DNA from: Methylobacteriaceae bacterium | Lineage (GTDB): Bacteria > Pseudomonadota > Alphaproteobacteria > Rhizobiales > Beijerinckiaceae | Assembly (NCBI GenBank): GCA_031272615.1 | Contig: JAISTL010000186.1 | Span: 1-5,423 of the forward strand | Reading direction: 5' to 3' | DNA length: 5,423 nt | Shown: positions 1 through 5,416 of the stretch, one piece after another | Numbering within the stretch: position 1 is the first letter of the stretch | Layout: each line of letters starts with the position of its first letter | Notes under the pieces: model-generated | The model's database searches: none | What the model saw: the letters and a program-made list of their open reading frames with translations, nothing else | Told to the model about the DNA's origin: nothing | Translations under genes and position numbers: made by a program

Positions 1-449
1 TAATCGGGGGATGTGGCGACGATACGGTCAACCGAGTTCAGAAATGCCCGCATGACGGGGCGATACAACCTGAGCAGCGTCTTCTGCCGGACGATATCCG
101 AATGATAGGTGACCACACACGGTTTGCCCGGGCGCGTGACCAGATGAACGATGTCCATGAACGGCCACGGAAAATGATAGTGGATAATGTCGGCGTCGCG
201 GGCGAGTTCGCGGAACCTCGAAAACACCGTGACGGAAAATCCGGTGGACGCGAACTCCAGCAGCAGTTTGGACTTGTGGGCCCAATGGCCGTCGAACAGC
301 ACGTCGGCGGCCGCGGGGGAGCGACTCAAAGACAGAACGGAGGTTTCAACTCCGGCTCCCGCCAGGCCGGTGGCGATGGCGTGAATGACATGCTCGACGC
401 CGCCGAAGGTATCCGGCCAATAGGTCTTGAAGAAGTGCAGCACACGCAT
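1..449 (-). CDS. Family 4 glycosyltransferase, N-terminal part (runs off left edge)
   Basis: An open frame starts with ATG at 449-447 and stays open for 149 codons to the left edge, so the C-terminal nucleotide-sugar-binding half is missing. The protein begins MRVLHFFKTYWPDTFGGVEH, the typical first beta strand and glycine-rich acceptor loop (GGVEH, residues 16-20) of GT-B glycosyltransferases of family GT4. Further family-like segments are IIHYHFPWPFMDIVH (88-102), VVTYHSDIVRQK (112-123) and SVDRIVATSPD (139-149). Relatives commonly add a sugar to lipid-linked O-antigen or exopolysaccharide intermediates at the cytoplasmic face of the inner membrane; donor and acceptor cannot be told from this half. 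No signal peptide or membrane segment is visible. It lies 51 bases downstream of ptsP on the same strand. The ribosome-binding site is weak (CAGGG about 8 bases before ATG), and no other ATG/GTG/TTG in frame lies in the gap. The family call is solid; the specific role is unknown. Confidence 0.88.
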   Translation of the reverse strand, partial: MRVLHFFKTYWPDTFGGVEHVIHAIATGLAGAGVETSVLSLSRSPAAADVLFDGHWAHKSKLLLEFASTGFSVTVFSRFRELARDADIIHYHFPWPFMDIVHLVTRPGKPCVVTYHSDIVRQKTLLRLYRPVMRAFLNSVDRIVATSPD

Positions 450-466
450 GGGGTCAGCCCTGTTGC

Positions 467-496
467 CCGGTTGTCCGTGCCGCCGGCGGGAACCGG
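467..496. repeat. GC-rich inverted repeat between ptsP and the glycosyltransferase gene
   Basis: The outer arms CCGGTT (467-472) and AACCGG (491-496) are perfect reverse complements. They enclose a self-complementary decamer, CCGCCGGCGG (480-489). On the minus strand, the direction of transcription, the hairpin is not followed by a T-run, so it is a poor intrinsic terminator. It may be an RNA-processing or attenuating structure, or chance in GC-rich DNA. Confidence 0.35.
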
Positions 497-500
497 AATT

Positions 501-2765
501 CTACACGGTCACAGCGTTTTTGGCGGCGTAAGCCTCGAGGAGCGTCCTCAGTGACCGGTTTTCGCAGCGTTTCAGATAGCCGTCCACCAGAGTTTTGAGT
601 TCGCCGATATTGACCCGCAGCACCGTCTCTTTTGCCGGTCCGATGGCAAGGGGGGCCATGGAAAACGACCGGAAACCCAAGCCGAGCAACGCCATCAGTT
701 CCAGCGGTTTCCCGGCCATTTCGCCGCACACCGTCACCGGAACCTTATACGCCGCCGCCGTGTCGGAAATGCACTTCAGCGCGCGGACCATCGCGGCGGA
801 GAGAGTGTCATAGCGGTGAGCGACCTTGGGATTGCTGCGGTCGGCGGCAAACAGGAACTGGAAGAGATCGTTGGAGCCGACAGAGATAAAATCCACGATC
901 CGGCACAGTTCCTTCAGCTGGAACAGCAGCGAGGGCACCTCAAGCATCACGCCGAAGCGGATGGTTTCCGGCAGAACCGCACCGTGGCGGGCAAGATAAC
1001 TCTTTTCCCGCTCGACAATGGCGCGGGCCTGGTGAATTTCCTCAAAATGCGCGGCAAGCGGCAACAGAATGTTCAGGGCGCGTCCGCGGGCGGCGCGCAG
1101 CAGGGCGCGGATTTGCGCCCGCAGGATGCCGGGGCGGTCCAGGCCGATGCGCAGCGCCCGCCAACCCAGCGCCGGGTTTTCCTCCTCGGCCATGGGCAGA
1201 TAGGGCAGCATCTTGTCACCGCCGATATCCAGCGTGCGGAAGGTGATGGGCTTGTCGCCGAGAATGGAAAACGCCTGTTCATAGAATTTCTGCTGTTCCT
1301 CGGTGGACGGCAGGCGTTCGGCAAGCAGAAACAGCAGTTCGGTGCGGAACAGCCCGATGCCTTCCGCCCCGGTTTCCTCCACCTGGGAGAGATCCAGAGG
1401 CAACCCGGCGTTGAGATAAAGCGACACCGCCGCGCCGTCGCGGCTGATTGAGGGAACCAGCCGCTGGGCCCGGTATTTCTTCTGCTGTTCGGCCAAGAGC
1501 TGCTTCTTCTGAACATAGGAAGCCCGGACATCCTCTTTGGGCCGGATGTGCACATCACCGGCGGCGCCGTCAATGATGATCGGCTGCCCGGCCTCGACGG
1601 CGGTGCTGACATTGGTTGCTTCGCTGACCACCGGAATCCCCAGGGCCTTGGCGACAACGGCAATGTGGCTGGTGGCGCCGCCTTCCTCAAGAACCAGGCC
1701 GCTCAGGCGTTTGCGGTCATAATCCAGCAGGGCGGCCGGACCGAGGGAGCGGGCGACAACGATGGCGTTCTTCGGCAGCGGGCCGCGATAGCTCTGCAGG
1801 TCATTGCCGACCAGGTGGTGCAGCACCCGGCGGGCCATGTCCTCCAGGTCATGGATGCGGTCGCGCATGGTCGGGTCGTTCTGGCGGGTGAGGCGGGCGC
1901 GGAAATCCGATTGGACGCGCTGCACCGCCGCTTCCGCCGTCAGGCCGGAGAACACCGCCTCGCGCACCCGGCGCAGCCAGCCCGGGTCATGCACGAACAT
2001 GCGGAAGGTTTCCAGAATTTCCTGGTGTTCGCTGCCGACTTCGATTTCACCGTTGTCCAGCAGCCGGTCCACCGAGCTGCGGACTTCGGAAATGGCTTTC
2101 TCCAGCCGTTTCGCCTCGGCTTCGGGGTTTTTGGCGACGATATCCTTGACAACGATATGCGGTTCGTGCAGCACCACCTGTCCGATGCCGATGCCCGGCG
2201 ACAGGCCGACGCCGCAGATGTGCAGCGGCCGCTCCAAACCGACCTTGGTGCCCTTGGGAGCGAGGGACTGCAATTCGGAGGAATTGAGGATTTCCGCCAG
2301 AACCATGGCGGTAATCTGCATTTCCTCGATTTCCTCGTCGCGGTAGTCCCGCGGTTCCCGGCTTTGAATCACCAGCACGCCGAGAACATGGCCCGAGCGC
2401 AACAGCGGCACCGCTAGCAGCGACTGGAACGGGTCTTCCCCGGTTTCCGGCTTGTAGGAAAAAGCCGGATGACGTGGAGCGTCGGAAACCGCCAGCGGCT
2501 CGGCCTTCTGGGCGGCGAGACCGACCAGGCCCTCGCCCTTCTGCAGGCGGGTGGTATGCACGGCGGATTTGTTCAAACCTTCGGTGGCGTAGAGTTCCAG
2601 GCTGCCGTCATCCTGAATGACATACACCGAGCAGACATCGGACTCCATGTTGACGGCGATATAACGGACAATCCGGTCCAGGCGTTCCTGGACGCGTCCG
2701 GGTTTGGCCATCACCTCACGGAGATAGCGCAGGAGCTTTTGAATATTACCGGTTTGAGTCGCCAT
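501..2765 (-). CDS. ptsP: Phosphoenolpyruvate-protein phosphotransferase PtsP (enzyme I-Ntr, GAF-containing)
   Basis: This is the first enzyme of the nitrogen phosphotransferase relay: it autophosphorylates from PEP and passes phosphate to NPr and then EIIA-Ntr in the cytoplasm. From ATG 2765 it has 754 residues, the normal length. A GAF domain (about 15-165) is thought to sense glutamine. The EI N-terminal domain begins near CGVGLSPGIGIG (184-195). The swivelling domain carries GGATSH, with the phospho-acceptor His367. The C-terminal PEP-binding barrel (about 430-725) has GIGLFRTELLF (469-479), FRTLDIGGDK (509-518), SVGSNDLFQFLFAADRSN (628-645) and CGEMAG with catalytic Cys680. All key residues are present. 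The start is uncertain: a GTG at 2801 would add 12 residues (YIGNNWLQRYY after the start) and has GGAAG only 3 bases upstream. I prefer ATG 2765 because the family-like part begins right after it (MATQTGNIQKLLRYLREVM), although its own ribosome-binding site is weak. It lies downstream of lysC on the same strand, probably co-transcribed. Confidence 0.97.
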   Translation of the reverse strand: MATQTGNIQKLLRYLREVMAKPGRVQERLDRIVRYIAVNMESDVCSVYVIQDDGSLELYATEGLNKSAVHTTRLQKGEGLVGLAAQKAEPLAVSDAPRHPAFSYKPETGEDPFQSLLAVPLLRSGHVLGVLVIQSREPRDYRDEEIEEMQITAMVLAEILNSSELQSLAPKGTKVGLERPLHICGVGLSPGIGIGQVVLHEPHIVVKDIVAKNPEAEAKRLEKAISEVRSSVDRLLDNGEIEVGSEHQEILETFRMFVHDPGWLRRVREAVFSGLTAEAAVQRVQSDFRARLTRQNDPTMRDRIHDLEDMARRVLHHLVGNDLQSYRGPLPKNAIVVARSLGPAALLDYDRKRLSGLVLEEGGATSHIAVVAKALGIPVVSEATNVSTAVEAGQPIIIDGAAGDVHIRPKEDVRASYVQKKQLLAEQQKKYRAQRLVPSISRDGAAVSLYLNAGLPLDLSQVEETGAEGIGLFRTELLFLLAERLPSTEEQQKFYEQAFSILGDKPITFRTLDIGGDKMLPYLPMAEEENPALGWRALRIGLDRPGILRAQIRALLRAARGRALNILLPLAAHFEEIHQARAIVEREKSYLARHGAVLPETIRFGVMLEVPSLLFQLKELCRIVDFISVGSNDLFQFLFAADRSNPKVAHRYDTLSAAMVRALKCISDTAAAYKVPVTVCGEMAGKPLELMALLGLGFRSFSMAPLAIGPAKETVLRVNIGELKTLVDGYLKRCENRSLRTLLEAYAAKNAVTV

Positions 2766-2918
2766 ATAATACCGTTGTAACCAGTTGTTTCCAATGTACA
2801 CAAGCTTCCGGGACAGTCTCCGGCGTCCTGTGACGCGTCAATAACCGGAGATATACTGTAGAATGTGTCGGAGATATGATGTCCATCACCGGAACTTGTG
2901 CAGACAAATAGTATTCTT
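2766..2918 (-). other. lysC-ptsP intergenic region
   Basis: This gap holds no convincing gene and no hairpin followed by a T-run after the lysC stop, so read-through from lysC into ptsP is likely. Read on the minus strand it is more AT-rich than the genes. A possible weak promoter has TTGACG at 2841-2836 and a poor -10 (GACTGT, 2818-2813) after 17 bases; it would put the transcript start near 2806 and fit only the ATG 2765 start of ptsP. The short sequence ATATCTCCG occurs twice (about 25 bases apart), with no function I can assign. Confidence 0.4.
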
Positions 2919-4157
2919 TTACACCTGGTCCAGGTTGTAAAGGCTGTGCAGGGTGCGCACCGCGAGTTCGGCATAGGGAGCGTCGATCAGCACCGAAAAC
3001 TTGATTTCCGATGTGGTGATGGCGCGGATGTTGATGTGTTTCTCCGACAGCGCCTTGAAGGCCCGGGCGGCGACGCCGGCGTGGCTGCGCATGCCGACGC
3101 CGATGACCGACACCTTGACCACTTCCGTTTCGCCCTGGACTTCGCTGAAATCAATGGCGTCCTTGTTCTTTTCAAGAATGGCCAGGGTGCGCTCATATTC
3201 GGATTCGGGCACCGTAAAAGTGATGTCCGTGGTCGTCGAGGCGTCGGAGACCACCTGGATGATCATATCAACATTGATGTTGGCCTCGGCCAGCGGCACG
3301 AAGATCGCCGCGGCGATTCCCGGCCGGTCCGCGACATTGCGCAGCGTGATCTGGGATTCATCCTTGGAATAGGCGATTCCGGTAACGGTTTGATGTTCCA
3401 TAATTTCTTCCTCACCACAAATCAGTGTCCCGAGTTTCGGATCCGCCGGATCATCAAAACTTGAACGAACATAGGTCGGTACTTTGCGGATCATGGCCAG
3501 TTCCACCGAGCGGACCTGCAGAACCTTGGCCCCCAGCGACGCCATTTCCAGCATTTCCTCGTAGGAGATGCGATCGAGCCGCCGCGCCTTGGGCACAATG
3601 CGCGGGTCGGTGGTATAAACGCCGTCCACGTCGGTGTAGATGTCACAGCGTTCCGCCTCCAGAGCCGCCGCCATGGCCACGGCGCTGGTGTCGGAGCCGC
3701 CGCGCCCCAAAGTGGTGATGCGGCCGGAGTCTTCATGAATCCCTTGGAACCCGGCGACCACGGCCACGCTTCCGTTTTCCTCGAACCCGCGGAGAATCGC
3801 CGCCGCGTCGATATCGTCGATACGGGCGGCGGCGTGGGCGTCGGTGGTTTTGATGGGGATTTGCCAGCCCTGCCAGGAACGGGCGGGGATGCCCATGCTC
3901 TGCAGGGTCAGCGCCAACAGACCCGAGGTGACCTGTTCACCGGAGGAAACGACCGCGTCGTATTCCGCCGGGTCAAAACGCGGGTTGGCTTGTTTGCACC
4001 AGGCGACCAGCTCATTGGTTTTACCGGCCATGGCGGAAACCACCACCGCGATGTGATAGCCTGCATCCAGCTCACGCTTGACATGAAGCGCAACATTGCG
4101 GATACGTTCGATATCTGCGACGGATGTTCCGCCGAATTTCATTACCAGCCGAGGCAT
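2919..4157 (-). CDS. lysC: Aspartate kinase (aspartokinase), monofunctional
   Basis: This cytoplasmic enzyme phosphorylates aspartate to 4-phospho-aspartate with ATP, the first step toward lysine, diaminopimelate, threonine and methionine. It has 412 residues, the usual size for the class with a kinase domain plus C-terminal ACT domains; there is no fused homoserine dehydrogenase. The kinase domain shows KFGGTSV (7-13), SSGEQV (71-76), GFQG (136-139), TLGRGGSDTSA (149-159) and DIYTDVDGVYTTDPR (172-186). The first ACT domain spans about 267-340 (ITLRNVADRPGIAAAIF, TTDITFTV) and the second about 347-412 (VSVIGVGMRSHAGVAARAF, INIRAITTSEIKFSVLID). By family analogy, lysine and/or threonine bind there for feedback inhibition; which one cannot be read from the sequence. 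ATG 4157 is chosen because KFGGTSV follows directly; an AGG lies about 8-10 bases upstream. A strong internal ribosome-binding site precedes Met253, suggesting a separate 160-residue regulatory subunit. It is divergent from ubiG and upstream of ptsP. Confidence 0.97.
   Translation of the reverse strand: MPRLVMKFGGTSVADIERIRNVALHVKRELDAGYHIAVVVSAMAGKTNELVAWCKQANPRFDPAEYDAVVSSGEQVTSGLLALTLQSMGIPARSWQGWQIPIKTTDAHAAARIDDIDAAAILRGFEENGSVAVVAGFQGIHEDSGRITTLGRGGSDTSAVAMAAALEAERCDIYTDVDGVYTTDPRIVPKARRLDRISYEEMLEMASLGAKVLQVRSVELAMIRKVPTYVRSSFDDPADPKLGTLICGEEEIMEHQTVTGIAYSKDESQITLRNVADRPGIAAAIFVPLAEANINVDMIIQVVSDASTTTDITFTVPESEYERTLAILEKNKDAIDFSEVQGETEVVKVSVIGVGMRSHAGVAARAFKALSEKHINIRAITTSEIKFSVLIDAPYAELAVRTLHSLYNLDQV
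3399..3413 (-). promoter_or_regulatory. Internal ribosome-binding site and ATG inside lysC (possible beta-subunit start)
   Basis: On the minus strand, GAGGAAG (3413-3407) is followed by five bases and then the in-frame ATG of Met253 (3401-3399). This is a better ribosome-binding site than the one before the full-length lysC start. Translation from here would give 160 residues holding both ACT domains. Aspartokinases of Bacillus subtilis, Corynebacterium glutamicum and Thermus are known to make such a beta subunit from an internal in-frame start at about residue 250. The motif also simply encodes Gly-Glu-Glu-Glu, so chance is possible. Confidence 0.5.
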
Positions 4158-4187
4158 TGCAACGCCTGCACACGTTAAAGGGTGTCA

Positions 4188-4240
4188 CGGGATACCCGCC
4201 CGCCGTTTCCCCGGCCATCGGGGGAACCGCTAACGGGTAT
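4188..4240. repeat. Nested and competing inverted repeats in the lysC leader
   Basis: ATACCCG (4192-4198) and CGGGTAT (4234-4240) are perfect reverse complements. They enclose a second pair, GTTTCCCC (4205-4212) and GGGGGAAC (4220-4227), separated from the outer pair by six bases on each side. The segment CCCG (4195-4198) could instead pair with CGGG (4188-4191) over a three-base loop, so two folds compete. Read on the minus strand this lies in the probable 5' leader of lysC, ending about 30 bases before its ATG. It does not have the length or layout of the known lysine riboswitch. Function is unknown. Confidence 0.4.
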
Positions 4241-4246
4241 TGCTTT

Positions 4247-4268
4247 CCTTTTCCGGTTCGGAAAAAGG
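4247..4268. repeat. Inverted repeat CCTTTTCCG / CGGAAAAAGG in the divergent control region
   Basis: Left arm 4247-4255 and right arm 4259-4268 pair over a three-base loop (GTT), with one extra A in the right arm. No T-run follows on either strand, so it is not a typical terminator. It sits at the start of the probable lysC leader and just upstream of the candidate ubiG -10 element, so it could be an operator or an RNA hairpin. Confidence 0.35.
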
Positions 4269-4278
4269 CGCATATAAA
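4251..4278 (+). promoter_or_regulatory. Candidate ubiG promoter (good -10, weak -35)
   Basis: TATAAA at 4273-4278 is a good plus-strand -10 element. The matching -35 position 16 bases upstream is only TTCCGG (4251-4256). Start of transcription would be near 4285, giving ubiG a leader of about 75 bases. The -10 lies on the same AT-rich bases as the candidate lysC -10, so the two promoters would compete for polymerase. Confidence 0.3.
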
Positions 4279-4303
4279 TGACGAGGTTGATGAAAACTGT
4301 CAA
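4272..4303 (-). promoter_or_regulatory. Candidate lysC promoter
   Basis: The minus strand has a perfect -35 hexamer TTGACA at 4303-4298. An AT-rich -10 region follows (ATTTATATG, 4279-4271); the best -10 fits need a spacer of 18 to 21 bases, longer than the ideal 17. Transcription would start near 4265, giving lysC a leader of about 110 bases that contains the inverted repeats. The -35 match is direct; the promoter as a whole is inferred. Confidence 0.45.
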
Positions 4304-4360
4304 CGGAAAGATGAGCTTTTCGGGTTACACACATTATTTTTTCAGAAGGCGCCGAAATCC

Positions 4361-5119
4361 ATGACCAGTGATGACGTTCCCACGCCCGGTGTTCACGGCA
4401 GCGTCGACCCCGGCGAAATCGCCAAGTTCGAGGCGTTGGCAAAGACCTGGTGGGACACCAAAGGGCCGATGCGTTCGCTTCATGACATCCATCCGCTGCG
4501 TGTCGAGTTCATTGTCGAGCAGGCGGCGGCCGTCTTCGGCCGTGACGCGGGTTCACCTCAGCCCCTGGCGAATCTCGAGGCGCTCGATGTCGGTTGCGCC
4601 GGCGGCCTGGTCAGCGAGTCGCTGGCGCGGCTCGGGGCGAAGGTGACCGGCATCGACCCGGTGGCGGAAAACGTCTCCGTGGCCCGCCGCCATGCGGAAG
4701 AATCGGGGCTCGCCGTCGATTACCGGGCTGCGACCCTGGAGGAAACGGCGGCGGGCGGCGGGCGCTGGGACCTCGTCACCGCTCTGGAAGTGGTGGAACA
4801 TGTCAACGATGTGCCGGCCTTCATGCGGGTGTTGTGTTCCGTGGTGAAACCCGGCGGCCTCCTCGTGATGTCCACCGTCAACCGCACCCTGCAGTCCTTT
4901 GCCCTGGCGAAAGTCGCCGCGGAATACGTGTTGCGCTGGCTGCCCGTCGGCACCCATGACTGGAACCGTTTCGTCCGCCCGCGGGAACTGGAGGAACAGT
5001 TTCAGGCCAACGGCTTGCGGGTGCTGAAGACCGGCGGCATTTTCTGCAGCCCGCTGACCTTCACCTGGCATCATTCCCGGGATATTTCAGTGAATTACCA
5101 GATCGCGGCGCGGCGGTGA
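4361..5119 (+). CDS. ubiG: Ubiquinone biosynthesis O-methyltransferase UbiG
   Basis: This SAM-dependent enzyme performs both O-methylations of ubiquinone synthesis: on 2-polyprenyl-6-hydroxyphenol-type intermediates and in the last step from 3-demethylubiquinone. It has 252 residues, typical for the family. The N-terminus carries the UbiG signature: KFEALAKTWWDTKGPMRSLH (22-41) and HPLR (44-47). The SAM-binding motif is LDVGCAGGLVSESLARLGA (75-93), with acidic Asp99 in GID. The EVVEH motif (143-147) and KPGGLLVMSTVNRT (163-176) follow. SFALAKVAAEYVLRWLPVG (179-197) is the family-specific segment associated with membrane contact. The usual GCGGG is GCAGG here, a mild change. ATG 4361 fits the family N-terminus; GAAGG at 4345-4349 is 11 bases upstream, a rather long spacing. 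The open frame continues upstream into lysC antisense, but that part has no family similarity. It is transcribed away from lysC and probably ends at the hairpin at 5156. Confidence 0.95.
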   Translation: MTSDDVPTPGVHGSVDPGEIAKFEALAKTWWDTKGPMRSLHDIHPLRVEFIVEQAAAVFGRDAGSPQPLANLEALDVGCAGGLVSESLARLGAKVTGIDPVAENVSVARRHAEESGLAVDYRAATLEETAAGGGRWDLVTALEVVEHVNDVPAFMRVLCSVVKPGGLLVMSTVNRTLQSFALAKVAAEYVLRWLPVGTHDWNRFVRPRELEEQFQANGLRVLKTGGIFCSPLTFTWHHSRDISVNYQIAARR

Positions 5120-5155
5120 CTCCCATCGGGCCGGCGTTGCCGGTATCCGGACCGG

Positions 5156-5179
5156 CGCCGTCCCGGCAAAGGGACGGCG
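5156..5179 (+). terminator. Probable intrinsic terminator of ubiG
   Basis: CGCCGTCCC (5156-5164) and GGGACGGCG (5171-5179) form a perfect nine-pair stem over the loop GGCAAA, 36 bases after the ubiG stop. The following bases (TGTTTC) are only a weak U-tract, so termination may be partial or Rho-assisted. Confidence 0.6.
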
Positions 5180-5180
5180 T

Positions 5181-5360
5181 GTTTCAGCGCGCCTCACAGA
5201 TATGATGCCGACAAAATATCCGGTGTGTAACCCGCGATGTTAACGAATTCATCGGCAGTTCAACGACGGGTTTTTAGGCGATAAACCCCGGGAGCGTTGG
5301 CGTAAAACCTTTATAACGCAAGGCATTCAAGCCGCTCCTAGGTATCGGGAGAGAATTCCG
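5181..5360. other. Non-coding stretch with two short hairpins
   Basis: No open frame of useful length is seen on either strand. GGGTTT (5268-5273) pairs with AAACCC (5283-5288) over nine bases. GGAGCG (5291-5296) pairs with CGCTCC (5333-5338) around an AT-rich interior that itself contains GCGTT (5294-5298) and AACGC (5315-5319) as an alternative pairing. A lone TTAAC half-site lies at 5240-5244. I do not recognise a known riboswitch or small RNA. Confidence 0.3.
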
Positions 5361-5363
5361 GCG

Positions 5364-5379
5364 TTAACCATTTTTTAAC
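5364..5379 (+). promoter_or_regulatory. CtrA-type binding site (TTAA-N7-TTAAC)
   Basis: TTAA at 5364-5367, seven bases (CCATTTT), then TTAAC at 5375-5379 match the full CtrA consensus known from Caulobacter and other alphaproteobacteria. Further TTAAC half-sites lie at 5240-5244 and 5399-5403, and a GANTC sequence (GAATC, 5405-5409), the CcrM methylation target, is close by. A possible -10 (ATATCT, 5391-5396) about 12 bases downstream would place the box over the -35 region, the usual position for CtrA activation. The regulated gene would lie past the right edge. Confidence 0.55.
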
Positions 5380-5416
5380 CATAATCTTTCATATCTTGTT
5401 AACTGAATCATTGGTC

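Noticed and set aside
102..554. Plus-strand open frame over the glycosyltransferase and the end of ptsP
   Set aside because: It crosses the ends of two minus-strand genes, and the minus-strand protein is clearly a GT4 enzyme.
816..1451. Plus-strand open frame (211 codons) opposite ptsP
   Set aside because: Antisense shadow of the PEP-binding domain of ptsP; no recognisable motif.
1548..2417. Long plus-strand open frame (289 codons) opposite ptsP
   Set aside because: It is antisense to a clear, full-length ptsP with all catalytic motifs. Its product is rich in Gly, Ala, His and Gln, as expected from an antisense reading of GC-rich codons, and shows no recognisable domain.
2872..2881. Decamer AGATATGATG, found again near 5200
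   Set aside because: A single shared ten-base match without symmetry or matching flanks is compatible with chance; the two contexts differ.
2766..2918. Terminator between lysC and ptsP
   Set aside because: Only very short palindromes are present and none is followed by a T-run on the minus strand.
3735..4178. Plus-strand open frame opposite the start of lysC
   Set aside because: Antisense to the conserved aspartokinase kinase domain; low-complexity composition.
4158..4218. Leader peptide starting at the minus-strand ATG at 4218
   Set aside because: It lacks a ribosome-binding site, is not enriched in Lys or Thr codons, and runs out of frame into lysC.
4158..4300. Lysine riboswitch upstream of lysC
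   Set aside because: The leader is only about 110 bases, and I see neither the five-helix layout nor conserved core of that class.
4124..4360. N-terminal extension of ubiG by 79 codons
   Set aside because: The extension covers lysC antisense and the divergent control region and has no UbiG similarity; the family N-terminus starts at ATG 4361.
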